A stretch of 14,067 bases of DNA from Kutzneria sp035492655 (GCA_035492655.1 DATJJB010000867.1:1-14067); one strand, 5' to 3'; positions 1 to 8,156 are shown, numbered from the stretch's first letter. The notes: generated by a model not told the origin, from the letters alone. Numbers and translations: made by a program.

Positions 1-3000
1 TAGCGGATCAGCATGTCGCCGAGCGGATCGGCCACCGGCTCGGTGAAAACCTCAGGCACGCCAACGGGAAGCGCCGCGCCGAGGGCGTCACGCACCCGCC
101 CGGCGTCCTCGATGGCCAGGTACCGCTCGGCCCCGGCGATCCGCACCACGATCGCCCGTCGCTCGGTGACCAGTTGCTCCAGCCACTCCGGCGCAACGCC
201 ACGGTCGGCCGCCTCGGCGACGGAGAGATCTCCCAGCAGCCGCAACAGATCGGCGGTCTCCTCGACGTTACGGGCGTGCCGATCGGGAGCCAGCCGCTGC
301 AACTGCTGCTCGATCTCCTCGAGCACCTCCGGGTCCAACAGCTCCCGGATGGCCTCGGAGCCGAGCAGCTCGGCCAACAACGTGGTGTCCAACGACAAAG
401 CCGCGGCGCGGCGTTCGGCCAGCGGCGTGTCGGTCTCGTACAGGAACATGCCGACGTACCCGAACAGCAGGCTGCGCGCGAACGGCGAGGCCTGCGGGGT
501 CTGCACCTCGACCACCCGAACCCGCCGTGCCCGCACGTCGCCCATGAGCTCCCGCAGCCCGGGCAGGTCGTACACGTCCTGCAGGCACTCCCGCATCGCC
601 TCCAGCACGACCGGGAACTGCTCGTACTGCGACGCCACGGCCAACAGCTGCGCCGACCGCTGCCGCTGCTGCCACAACGGCTGCCGCTTGCGGGGATCCC
701 GGCGCGGCAACAACAACGACCGCGCCGCGCACTCACGGAACCGGGCCGCGAACAGCGCCGACCCGCCGACCTCGGCCACCACGACCTGCTCGACCTCCTC
801 CGGGTCGAGCAGCATGTCCTCGGCCGAGGGCAGCACGTCGGCCCCGGTGTCGTCGAACGCCTCGGGCAGCCGCACCACGATGCCGTCGTCGGAGTGCGCG
901 ACCTGCGGGTCAAGGCCGCGCCGTTCCCGCAGCCGGGCCCCGATGGCCAGCGCCCACGGCGCGTTGACCTGCGCCCCGAACGGCGAGTGCACGACGATCC
1001 GCCAGTCACCCAGCTCGTCCCGGAACCGCTCCACCACAACGGTTCTATCGTCGGGCACATGCCGGGTGGCCGCCTTCTGCTCGTCCAGATAGGACAGCAG
1101 GTTGTCGCACGCCCACTCGTCCAGCCCGGCCGACACCGCCCGTTCGCGGGCCCGTGTGGAGTCCAAGGCGGACACTTCGCGGACGAACTTTCCCAACGCC
1201 CGGCCGAGTTCCAACGGCCGGCCGACGGTGTCGCCCTTCCAGAACGGCAGCCGGGCCGGCTGCCCGGGGGCCGGCACGACGATCACCCGGTCGTGCGTGA
1301 TGTCCTCGATACGCCAGGAACTGGTGCCCAGCAGGATGTTGTCGCCGACCCGCGACTCGTACACCATCTCCTCGTCCAGCTCGCCGACCCGCGACCCCGG
1401 CCGGCCCTCCTCGCCGCTCGGCGTCATCACGGTGAACAGCCCGCGGTCGGGAATGGTGCCGCCGGAGGTGACGGCCAGCCGCTGCGCCCCCGGACGGCCA
1501 CGCAGCTCACCGGCGATCCGGTCCCACACGATCCGCGGCCGCAGCTCGCCGAACTCCTCGCTGGGATAACGCCCGGCCAGCATGTCCAGCACGGAGTTCA
1601 GCGCCGAGTCGGGCAGCCCGGCGAACGGCGCGGCCCGCCGCACCACCGACGCCAGCTCGGTCACCGACCACGGCTCCATCGCCACCATGGACACGATGTG
1701 CTGGGCCAGCACGTCCAACGGGTTGCGCGGATAGCGCACGGACTCGATGGCGCCGGCGGCCATCCGCTCCGCCACCACCGCGCAGGCCACCAGGTCGCCA
1801 CGGAACTTCGGGAACACCACGCCCTTGGACACCGCGCCGACCTGGTGCCCGGCCCGGCCGACCCGCTGCAACCCGGACGCCACCGTCGGCGGCGCCTCGA
1901 CCTGCACCACGAGGTCGACCGCGCCCATGTCGATGCCCAGCTCCAGCGAGGACGTGGCCACCACGCACGGCAGCCGGCCCGACTTGAGCTCCTCCTCGAC
2001 CAGGGTGCGCTGATCCCGTGACATGGAGCCGTGATGCGCCTTGGCGATCACCGGCAGGGCCCCGGTGGTTATCCCCGAACCACCGACGGCCGCTGCCGGG
2101 AATCGCTCCATCTCCGCGGACTGCTCGCCCGCGAGCTCGTTGAGCCGAGCCGTCAACCGCTCCGCCAACCGCCGTGAATTGGCGAACACAATCGTCGACC
2201 GGTGTTCCCGCACCAGCTCCAGCACCCGCTGCTCCACCGACGGCCAGATCGAGGTGCGCTGCTCCGCCCCGGCGGCCGAGCCGCTGACCTCGCCGGTCGG
2301 CTCGCCCAGCGTGGCCATGTCCTCGACCGGCACCTCGACGGTGACCTCGATCGTCTTGCTGGCCGGCGGCTGCACGACGCGCAGCGGCCGCCCGCCGGCC
2401 AGGAACGCGCCGACCTCCTCCACCGGCCGCACGGTCGCCGACAGGCCGATCCGCTGCGCCGGTTTGGGCAGCAGGGCGTCCAGCCGTTCCAGCGACAGCG
2501 CCAGATGCGCCCCGCGCTTGCTGCCGGCGACGGCGTGCACCTCGTCCACGATCACGGTCTCGACGCCGCGCAGCGACTCCCGCGCCGCGGACGTGAGGAT
2601 CAGGAACAGCGACTCCGGCGTCGTCACGAGCACGTCCGGGGGAGTGCGGTTGAAGGCGCGGCGCTCCTCCGCCGGCGTGTCGCCGGTGCGCATGCCCACG
2701 GTGATCGACGGCTCCGGCAGCCCCAGCCGGTGCGTGGCCTGCCGGATGCCGGCCAGCGGCGCGCGCAGGTTGCGCTCCACGTCCACGGCCAGGGCTTTCA
2801 GCGGCGACACGTACAGCACGCGGCAGCGGTGCTGCTTGTTCTCCGGCGGCGGCTCCGCGGCCAGCCGGTCCAGCGCCCACAGGAACGCCGCCAGCGTCTT
2901 GCCGGAGCCGGTCGGCGCGACCACCAGGGCGTGCTCGCCGGCCGCCACCGCCGACCAGGCCCCCTGCTGGGCGGCGGTGGGCGCGACGAAGGCCCCCGTG

Positions 3001-3059
3001 AACCAGTCCCTGGTCGCGGGGGAGAACACCGACAGCGCGTCCACCACGCCCACCATCAT
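1..3059 (-). CDS. lhr: Lhr-type ATP-dependent DNA helicase (3' end outside window)
   Basis: This is a superfamily 2 helicase of the Lhr (large helicase-related) family, which acts on DNA in repair. About 1019 residues are visible out of the roughly 1500 usual for actinobacterial Lhr; the frame is open to the left edge. Visible motifs are a Q-motif-like PTAAQQGAW (27-35), Walker A APTGSGKT (48-55), DEVH box (172-175), SAT motif III (207-209) and motif VI QRVGRAGHQ (398-406). Beyond these lie Lhr-specific blocks such as VHSPFGAQVNAPWA and, at the edge, DPLGDMLIRY. The start is uncertain. Tandem ATGs lie at 3059 and 3056 behind a weak GGA, and an in-frame GTG at 3077 would add MSDPLC. Homologues begin a similar distance before the PTAAQ block, so the ATG at 3059 is preferred. 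The gene diverges from the chitinase. In mycobacteria lhr is linked to DNA-damage genes; its downstream neighbour is not visible here. Confidence 0.95.
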   Translation of the reverse strand, partial: MMVGVVDALSVFSPATRDWFTGAFVAPTAAQQGAWSAVAAGEHALVVAPTGSGKTLAAFLWALDRLAAEPPPENKQHRCRVLYVSPLKALAVDVERNLRAPLAGIRQATHRLGLPEPSITVGMRTGDTPAEERRAFNRTPPDVLVTTPESLFLILTSAARESLRGVETVIVDEVHAVAGSKRGAHLALSLERLDALLPKPAQRIGLSATVRPVEEVGAFLAGGRPLRVVQPPASKTIEVTVEVPVEDMATLGEPTGEVSGSAAGAEQRTSIWPSVEQRVLELVREHRSTIVFANSRRLAERLTARLNELAGEQSAEMERFPAAAVGGSGITTGALPVIAKAHHGSMSRDQRTLVEEELKSGRLPCVVATSSLELGIDMGAVDLVVQVEAPPTVASGLQRVGRAGHQVGAVSKGVVFPKFRGDLVACAVVAERMAAGAIESVRYPRNPLDVLAQHIVSMVAMEPWSVTELASVVRRAAPFAGLPDSALNSVLDMLAGRYPSEEFGELRPRIVWDRIAGELRGRPGAQRLAVTSGGTIPDRGLFTVMTPSGEEGRPGSRVGELDEEMVYESRVGDNILLGTSSWRIEDITHDRVIVVPAPGQPARLPFWKGDTVGRPLELGRALGKFVREVSALDSTRARERAVSAGLDEWACDNLLSYLDEQKAATRHVPDDRTVVVERFRDELGDWRIVVHSPFGAQVNAPWALAIGARLRERRGLDPQVAHSDDGIVVRLPEAFDDTGADVLPSAEDMLLDPEEVEQVVVAEVGGSALFAARFRECAARSLLLPRRDPRKRQPLWQQRQRSAQLLAVASQYEQFPVVLEAMRECLQDVYDLPGLRELMGDVRARRVRVVEVQTPQASPFARSLLFGYVGMFLYETDTPLAERRAAALSLDTTLLAELLGSEAIRELLDPEVLEEIEQQLQRLAPDRHARNVEETADLLRLLGDLSVAEAADRGVAPEWLEQLVTERRAIVVRIAGAERYLAIEDAGRVRDALGAALPVGVPEVFTEPVADPLGDMLIR

Positions 3060-3120
3060 GCACAGGGGGTCCGACACTTCCCGCGCAAGTGCCGCTGACC
3101 TGCGCAAACGTGACTTTCTC

Positions 3121-3150
3121 TTGACCGGGTGAAATGGTCTAGTCCATTGT
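3121..3150 (+). promoter_or_regulatory. Probable chitinase promoter
   Basis: A -35-like TTGACC lies at 3121-3126. With 18-nt spacing, a weak -10-like CATTGT lies at 3145-3150. The TTGACC is convincing and the -10 is not, so the exact start site is inference. The DasR-type operator occupies most of the spacer and the -10, the arrangement expected for repression by promoter occlusion. The chitinase ATG lies about 65 nt downstream. Confidence 0.5.
3133..3148. promoter_or_regulatory. DasR-responsive element (dre) operator
   Basis: The 16-mer AATGGTCTAGTCCATT is palindromic except for one T-T pair and closely matches the known dre consensus, roughly ACTGGTCTAGACCAGT. DasR is a GntR-family repressor of chitin and N-acetylglucosamine genes in Streptomyces and relatives, released by glucosamine-6-phosphate. 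Its position just upstream of a secreted chitinase gene and inside the probable promoter supports the call. The regulator itself is not in the window. Confidence 0.85.
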
Positions 3151-3215
3151 CGTCAGCACGTGTGTGCGTCAACTCGATGCCCAGGCCGCCACCCCTGCGC
3201 ATGGAGGTAGCAGCT

Positions 3216-4892
3216 ATGTCACGAAAGTGGACACGCTGGTTGGTCGGAGCGGTCGCCGCCGCCACCGTCGTGCTCGGCGCCGCCGCCCCTGCTTCGGCGG
3301 CGTCGAACCTGCTCGCCAACCCCGGCTTCGAGGCCGGCAACACCAGCGGCTGGACGTGCAGCGGCGCGACCACCGTTGGCAGCCCGGTGCACAGCGGCTC
3401 GTACGCGCTCGCGGCCACCCCGGCCGGCCAGGACTACGCGCAGTGCAGCCAGAGAGTCACCGTGCTGCCGAACTCCGCGTACACACTGTCCGCCTACGTC
3501 CAGGGCAGCTACATCTACCTCGGCGCCACCGGCACCGGCGGCACCGACCCGCAGACCTGGACCGTCTCCGGCAGCTACACGCAGCTGTCCACCAGCTTCA
3601 CCACCGGCGCCAACACCACGAGCGTCACCGTCTACATCCACGGCTGGTACGGCCAGCCCACGTACTACGCCGACGACTTCGTGCTCAGCGGCCCCGGCGG
3701 CGGTGGCGGCAACCCGACGGCTCCGGCCGCGCCGACCGGCCTGACCTCGCCCAGCCAGACGTCGTCGAGCGTGTCGCTGGCCTGGACGGCCTCCGCCGGT
3801 GACGTGAGCGGCTACAACGTCTACCAGAACGGCAGCAAGGTCGCGTCCGTGTCCGGCACCAGCTACACCGCGACCGGCCTGGCCGCCTCGACCAGCTACA
3901 CGTACGCGGTGTCGGCCTACAACTCGGTCGGGGAGTCGCCGAGGTCCGGCACGATCACCGCGACGACCAAGGCCGGCGGTGGCGGCAACCCCGGCGGCTC
4001 GCTGCCCACGCACGTGCTGACCGGCTACTGGCAGAACTTCTACAACGGCGCCAAGGCCTTGAAGCTGGCCGATGTGCCGACCACGTACGACCTGGTCGCG
4101 GTGGCCTTCGCCGACGCGACGGGCACCCCGGGCGCCATCTCCTTCACCTTGGACTCCGGGCTTTCCGGCCAGCTCGGCGGCTACACCGACGCCCAGTTCA
4201 CCGCGGACATCGCCACCCTGCACGCCCGCGGCCAGAAGGTCATCCTGTCGGTCGGCGGCCAGAACGGCACCATCAGCGTCGGCGACTCGTCGGCCGCGGC
4301 CAACTTCGCCAACAGCGCCTACTCGATCATCCAGCGCTACGGTTTCGACGGCATCGACATCGACCTGGAGAACGGCGTCAACGCCACCTACATGGGCCAG
4401 GCGCTGCACTCGCTGGCGAGCAAGGTCGGCGCCGGCTTCATCGTGACGCTGGCCCCGCAGACCATCGACATGCAGTCCACCGGCATGGCGTACTTCCAGC
4501 TGGCGCTGAACATCAAGGACATCCTGACCATCGTCAACATGCAGTACTACAACTCCGGCTCGATGAACGGCTGCGACCAGGGCGTCTACTCGCAGGGCAC
4601 GGAGAACTTCCTGACCGCCCTGGCCTGCATCCAGCTGCAGGGCGGCCTGCGGGCCGACCAGGTCGGCCTCGGCCTGCCGGCCTCGAGCTCGGCCGCCGGC
4701 GGCGGCTACCTGTCCCCGTCCACGGTGAACGCCGGGCTGGACTGCCTGGCCAAGGGCGCCAACTGCGGCAGCTTCCACCCGTCGGCCACCTACCCGACGA
4801 TCCGCGGGGCGATGACCTGGTCGATCAACTGGGACGCGTCCAACGGCTACGCCTTCGCCACCACGGTGCACGGGCACTTCGGCAGCCTGTAG
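3216..4892 (+). CDS. Secreted modular chitinase (CBM - FnIII - GH18)
   Basis: This enzyme hydrolyses beta-1,4 bonds of chitin outside the cell; it has 558 residues. The ATG at 3216 follows a strong GGAGG (3204-3208); a longer in-frame extension upstream lacks a signal peptide at its front. A signal peptide (1-28, cleavage after ASA) is followed by a jelly-roll-like carbohydrate-binding module (31 to about 160, beginning NLLANPGFEAG), a Gly-rich linker, an FnIII domain (about 169-252), a second Gly-rich linker and a GH18 domain (263-558). GH18 signatures are SVGG (345-348), the catalytic DGIDIDLE (378-385, acid/base Glu385) and MQYYN (442-446). The domain resembles streptomycete exochitinases, but exo versus endo action cannot be settled here. 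The gene is monocistronic between a dre-controlled promoter and a strong hairpin. Induction by chitin breakdown products is inferred from the operator. Confidence 0.95.
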   Translation: MSRKWTRWLVGAVAAATVVLGAAAPASAASNLLANPGFEAGNTSGWTCSGATTVGSPVHSGSYALAATPAGQDYAQCSQRVTVLPNSAYTLSAYVQGSYIYLGATGTGGTDPQTWTVSGSYTQLSTSFTTGANTTSVTVYIHGWYGQPTYYADDFVLSGPGGGGGNPTAPAAPTGLTSPSQTSSSVSLAWTASAGDVSGYNVYQNGSKVASVSGTSYTATGLAASTSYTYAVSAYNSVGESPRSGTITATTKAGGGGNPGGSLPTHVLTGYWQNFYNGAKALKLADVPTTYDLVAVAFADATGTPGAISFTLDSGLSGQLGGYTDAQFTADIATLHARGQKVILSVGGQNGTISVGDSSAAANFANSAYSIIQRYGFDGIDIDLENGVNATYMGQALHSLASKVGAGFIVTLAPQTIDMQSTGMAYFQLALNIKDILTIVNMQYYNSGSMNGCDQGVYSQGTENFLTALACIQLQGGLRADQVGLGLPASSSAAGGGYLSPSTVNAGLDCLAKGANCGSFHPSATYPTIRGAMTWSINWDASNGYAFATTVHGHFGSL

Positions 4893-4942
4893 CACATTCG
4901 ACACCGTACTGGCGGTAACCCTTAACTGGTGTCGACTGTTGA

Positions 4943-4979
4943 GAAGGGTCCATTCCCCCGTCGGGGGAATGGACCCTTC
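4943..4979 (+). terminator. Strong hairpin terminator after the chitinase gene
   Basis: A perfect 17-bp inverted repeat (4943-4959 paired with 4963-4979) encloses a GTC loop and starts 50 nt after the chitinase stop. There is no run of T after it, as is common for actinobacterial terminators, which rely on a stable stem. Confidence 0.88.
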
Positions 4980-5093
4980 GTTGTCACTCGATCGAAGGAG
5001 TAAGAGTGGGCAATGGCGCCGATTATTGATTACCAATGAGTAGGTAGAAAGGCTTTTCTATACCGATTTACAGGATGGACTACTGCCGGTGTT

Positions 5094-5111
5094 CGACCGA
5101 ACGCGTAACGC
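5094..5111 (+). repeat. 18-bp direct repeat, copy 1
   Basis: CGACCGAACGCGTAACGC matches copy 2 at 5426-5443 in 17 of 18 positions. It contains the near-palindrome GCGTAACGC and continues as GTAACGCT. The function is unknown: it could be an operator, tandem ECF -35 elements or duplicated sequence. Confidence 0.75.
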
Positions 5112-5425
5112 TGGTGGGTGGTTGTGACGACAACGGACCGTTGTGACCGGAGCGTGTCCGTTCGGGTGGCTGAGCGCCAAGGTCACGGTTGCGTTTCGTG
5201 TTCTCCCTGGTAAGCGGGAGTGTCCGACGGCGGGCCGGTGCACGTTTTCCTGGTGTGTCTGCACGAGCCACCCTGGACCGACCGGCCGAAGACTGCGTAC
5301 TCCTCACGGTCGGTAGTGGCGTGTTCACCAGTGCGGATCCATTCCTGGAAAGTTTCCCAGGGTGCTTGTGAGGCCAGCCACGCAGCGTTAGCGTCATCGG
5401 TGCGCCAAGGAAGTCGGTGGGACGA

Positions 5426-5443
5426 CGACCGGACGCGTAACGC
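5426..5443 (+). repeat. 18-bp direct repeat, copy 2
   Basis: CGACCGGACGCGTAACGC differs from copy 1 by one base and lies 332 bp further on, about 200 bp before the sigma factor start. A related TAACGC occurs on the minus strand at 5390-5385. Confidence 0.75.
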
Positions 5444-5644
5444 CCGATCGGGGCTCTGGGAATGGCACCGAACGAGCGTGGCAGCACGGGGCAAGGGGTG
5501 TCGGGGGTGTTCGGGTCGCCGGCCACGGCGGAGACGACCTGATTTCACCGGCGCGTGGGGTGCACTGACGCAGTACGCAACTTGATTCGACGTCGATTCT
5601 CCATCGATGCCCGGATCATCACCCAAATTCACGTGCGGGGACAG

Positions 5645-6286
5645 ATGAATAACTTGGCACAGGTTCTGCCTGTGGGGACCGAGGTCGCGCCGGCGCCGAA
5701 GCCGGTCGCCGCCTACGGTCCGCAGGACGAGCAGTTCAGGCAGCTCGTCGATGCCGCGGTCAACCGTGATCCGGTTGCCACACAACGGGTTCTCGAATCG
5801 ATCAGGCCGATCGTGCTGCGGTACTGCCGGGCTCGGATCGGCCGGCTGGACCGCTCGTTCGCCTCGGCGGACGACGTGGTGCAGGAGGTCTGCCTCTCGG
5901 TGATCTCGGCGTTGCCGTCCTATCGGGACCAGGGGCAGCCGTTCCTGGCCTTCGTGTACGGCATCGCGCAGCACAAGGTCGCTGATGCGCACCGGGCGGC
6001 GGCCCGCAACAAGTCGTTGCCGGTGCCCGAGGTGCCGGACCGGCCGGAGACGGTCGCGGGTCCGGAGCAGCGGGTGCTGCAGGACGAGTTGAAGAGCAAC
6101 ATGGACCGGCTGTTGGCGGTCCTGTCCGACAAGCAGCGCGAGATCGTGGTGCTGCGGGTGGTCGTCGGCCTGTCGGCCGAGGAGACCGCCGACCTGGTGG
6201 GGTCCACCCCGGGAGCGGTTCGGGTGGCGCAGCACCGGGCGCTGACCAGGCTGCGCAAGCTGGTCGGCAGCGCGAAGGAGTTCTGA
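5645..6286 (+). CDS. sigD: ECF RNA polymerase sigma factor, SigD/ShbA type
   Basis: This alternative sigma factor of 213 residues directs RNA polymerase to a stress or developmental regulon. Region 2 spans about 45-120 and includes YCRARIG, the SADDVVQEVC segment and YRDQGQPFLAFVYGIAQHKVADAHRAA. Region 4 (about 150-208) includes LSDKQREIVVLRVVVGLSAEET and STPGAVRVAQHRAL. These strings closely resemble mycobacterial SigD and streptomycete ShbA. The start chosen is ATG 5645, with GGGG at 5637-5640; an in-frame GTG at 5633 is an alternative, and the open frame further upstream is not protein-like. In Mycobacterium tuberculosis sigD is followed by the anti-sigma gene rsdA. Here no RsdA-like gene follows; an Hsp70-like membrane protein does, beyond a hairpin. 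Self-control through the repeats upstream is possible but inferred. Confidence 0.9.
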   Translation: MNNLAQVLPVGTEVAPAPKPVAAYGPQDEQFRQLVDAAVNRDPVATQRVLESIRPIVLRYCRARIGRLDRSFASADDVVQEVCLSVISALPSYRDQGQPFLAFVYGIAQHKVADAHRAAARNKSLPVPEVPDRPETVAGPEQRVLQDELKSNMDRLLAVLSDKQREIVVLRVVVGLSAEETADLVGSTPGAVRVAQHRALTRLRKLVGSAKEF

Positions 6287-6295
6287 AGGTCAGGC

Positions 6296-6328
6296 CCCGA
6301 TGGGGTGAGGGAGTGTCATCCCATCGGG
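6296..6328 (+). terminator. Hairpin downstream of the sigma factor gene
   Basis: A 13-bp stem with one G-U pair (6296-6308 with 6316-6328) and a 7-nt loop begins 10 nt after the sigma factor stop. No T-run follows. It probably terminates or attenuates transcription, so the Hsp70-like gene may have its own promoter in 6329-6400, where I see no convincing one. Confidence 0.6.
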
Positions 6329-6412
6329 CTGATGACGGGCTTGGTCAACCGGTGCGCTGAGCACTGATCCGTGTGGCAGCATCTGCGCGAAGCCAGAGCC
6401 AAGGGGGCACGC

Positions 6413-8140
6413 GTGCGGGTGTTGTCGATCGACGTGGGGACGTCGAACACGGTGGCGGTGCTCGCGGCGCCCGGCCAGCTTCCCCGCGTCGTCGAGGTCG
6501 ACGGCGCGGCCACCATGCCGTCGGCCGTCTACGCCGACGAGGACGGCGTGATCCTCGTCGGCCGGGACGCCGAGCGGCAGGCCCGGATGGACCCCACGCG
6601 CTTCGAGCCGACGCCGAAGCGCCGGATCGATGACGGGGCGCTGCTGCTCGGCGGCAGCGTCGTCCCGGTCACCGACGCGCTCGCGGCCGTGCTGCGGCGG
6701 GTGCTCGACGAGACCGTGCGCCAGCTCGGCGGCGCGCTGCCGGACGAGTTCCGGCTCACCCATCCCGCCGGCTGGGGCACCCCGCGGCGCAACACCCTGA
6801 TGTCAGCAGGGCGGCTCGCCGGTATGACCGGCAACATCGTGCTGGTCCCCGAGCCGGTCGCCGCCGCCGCGCACTTCAACCGCCTCACCCCGGGCAGCTC
6901 GCTCGCCGTCTACGACCTCGGCTCCGGCACGTTCGACGTCGCCGTGGTCGCCGCGACGCCCGGCGGGTTCACCGTGCAGGCTTCGGACGGCCTGGCCGAT
7001 CTCGGTGGCACCGACATGGACCAGCTGCTGCTGGAGTACGTCGGCCGGCAGGTCTCCAACCGCGACGCCGCTCGGTGGCAGCAGTTGCTGCGGCCCGAGT
7101 CCACTGCCGACCGTCGGGCCCAGCGGGCGCTGGTCGAGGACGTGCGGGCGGCCAAGGAGACGCTGTCGCGGCACCCGCAGACCGTGGTGCCGATGCCGGA
7201 GCCGTTCGCCGACGTGCCGGTCACCCGGCCGGAGCTGGAGGCGCTGATCCGGCCCAGCCTCACGCGCAGCGTCGAGCTGCTGTCGTCGACCATCGCCGCC
7301 AGCGGCGTGCACCCGATGTCGCTGGCCGGCATCTACCTGGTCGGCGGGGCGAGCCGGATGCCGCTGGTGGGTGCCTTGATCGGGGAACGGCTGCGAGTCG
7401 CGCCGGTCAGCCTGGACCAGCCGGAGACGGCCGTCGCCCTGGGCGCGCATCTCGTGCCGCGCGACGGCGTGACGATCAGGACTCAGGTTTCGGCGCCGGC
7501 TCAGTACCAGAGCACCGGCGCTTTCATGGCCGAGGCTCAGTTCCCGCAGCTGCCGGCGGCTCCGGTTGCCGCGCGCAAGGGCGCATCGAAAGCGACGATG
7601 GTGGCGCTGGGCGCGATCGTCCTGGTGGCTCTTGTCGTGCTCGGCGGCTTCCTGGTGTTCAGTCCGTCGCGGTACCCGAGCGCCGCCGACTGCAGCGGCG
7701 CGCCGGGATCGACCGACGGCAAGGGTTTCACCAACTGCACCCGTCAGCTGGCCGGACCCGTCGCCGACCAGGGCGACTGCCAGGCCGGCTATGACGGCAG
7801 CGGGGTCGCGGTGACGGGGCTCGCGAGCGTCACGTGTCACATCGACGGGCGGACCGTGGTCTATACCCAGACGGCTTCGCTCGAAGAGAGGGACGTGAAG
7901 GTGCACGATCTGATCGACGGTTACATCAACGCCACCAAGATCAAGGCCCTGTGGGCCGGCAACGGCCTGCGCGGCGAGTACCAGGCGGTCGCCGTCAGCG
8001 GCGTCGGCGTCGTCGCGTTCACGGTGTCGGACCGGCCGCTCGTCGGCGTGCTCACCGCTCCTGCCACCACCGACCCGAGCTCACTGACCGCAGCCAAGGC
8101 GGCCGAGACGTTCGAGCATTCGGTACAGCCCGGCACCTGA
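6413..8140 (+). CDS. Membrane-anchored Hsp70-like protein (actin-type ATPase - TM - ectodomain)
   Basis: This 575-residue protein combines an Hsp70/actin-fold ATPase with a single membrane span and an outer domain. The ATPase shows phosphate-1 DVGTSN (7-12), HPAGWG, VPEPVAAAAHF, phosphate-2 DLGSGTFD (168-175) and an adenosine-motif-like VGGAS (310-314). After a linker, a hydrophobic segment spans about 396-416. The last 160 residues contain four cysteines (in DCSG, NCT, DCQ and TCH contexts), suggesting disulfides outside the membrane. The canonical peptide-binding domain of DnaK is absent, so it is unlikely to be an ordinary chaperone. The outer part recalls sensor domains of actinobacterial membrane kinases. 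The start is GTG 6413, five bases after a GGGGG run at 6403-6407, and places the ATPase motif right at the N-terminus. An MFS gene follows 16 bp later, probably in the same operon. Its partner and role are unknown. Confidence 0.88.
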   Translation: MRVLSIDVGTSNTVAVLAAPGQLPRVVEVDGAATMPSAVYADEDGVILVGRDAERQARMDPTRFEPTPKRRIDDGALLLGGSVVPVTDALAAVLRRVLDETVRQLGGALPDEFRLTHPAGWGTPRRNTLMSAGRLAGMTGNIVLVPEPVAAAAHFNRLTPGSSLAVYDLGSGTFDVAVVAATPGGFTVQASDGLADLGGTDMDQLLLEYVGRQVSNRDAARWQQLLRPESTADRRAQRALVEDVRAAKETLSRHPQTVVPMPEPFADVPVTRPELEALIRPSLTRSVELLSSTIAASGVHPMSLAGIYLVGGASRMPLVGALIGERLRVAPVSLDQPETAVALGAHLVPRDGVTIRTQVSAPAQYQSTGAFMAEAQFPQLPAAPVAARKGASKATMVALGAIVLVALVVLGGFLVFSPSRYPSAADCSGAPGSTDGKGFTNCTRQLAGPVADQGDCQAGYDGSGVAVTGLASVTCHIDGRTVVYTQTASLEERDVKVHDLIDGYINATKIKALWAGNGLRGEYQAVAVSGVGVVAFTVSDRPLVGVLTAPATTDPSSLTAAKAAETFEHSVQPGT

Positions 8141-8156
8141 TCGGACGTCAACGACA

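Larger units (their letters stand above)
4980..5644. other. Gene-poor region upstream of the sigma factor gene
   Basis: About 665 bp hold no gene I can support. It is less GC-rich than its surroundings, especially at 5020-5080, where a small AT-rich hairpin (TAGAAA 5045-5050 / TTTCTA 5055-5060) lies. An 18-bp direct repeat occurs at 5094 and 5426, and an imperfect palindrome CCTGGAAAGTTTCCCAGG lies at 5344-5361. Short open frames on both strands here have mixed third positions unlike the neighbouring genes. One minus-strand frame (about 5407 down to 5183) looks protein-like, with residues such as WLASQAPWETFQEWIRTGEH, but has no start codon near it. It may be a relic or chance. The region most likely contains the long leader and promoters of the sigma factor gene. 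Confidence 0.5.

Noticed and set aside
174..2021. Long plus-strand open frame opposite the helicase gene
   Set aside because: Composition is His/Arg/Gln/Pro-rich without any family motif. The minus strand in this interval encodes an uninterrupted Lhr helicase with all motifs, so this is an antisense shadow.
1..3059. Helicase as part of an anti-phage defence cluster
   Set aside because: The motifs are those of housekeeping Lhr, and the visible neighbour is a chitinase; no nuclease or other defence gene is present.
1507..3063. Minus-strand frame beginning GTG at 3063
   Set aside because: It is offset from the true helicase frame, which starts at 3059, and translates to low-complexity Gly/Ala/Arg sequence.
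3219..5036. Long minus-strand frame opposite the chitinase gene
   Set aside because: Gly/Val/Arg repetitive translation typical of antisense to GC-rich genes; it also runs through the terminator.
5344..5361. Imperfect palindrome CCTGGAAAGTTTCCCAGG as an operator or attachment site
   Set aside because: One internal mismatch and a G-T centre, no second copy and no recombinase nearby; kept only as a note in the gap description.
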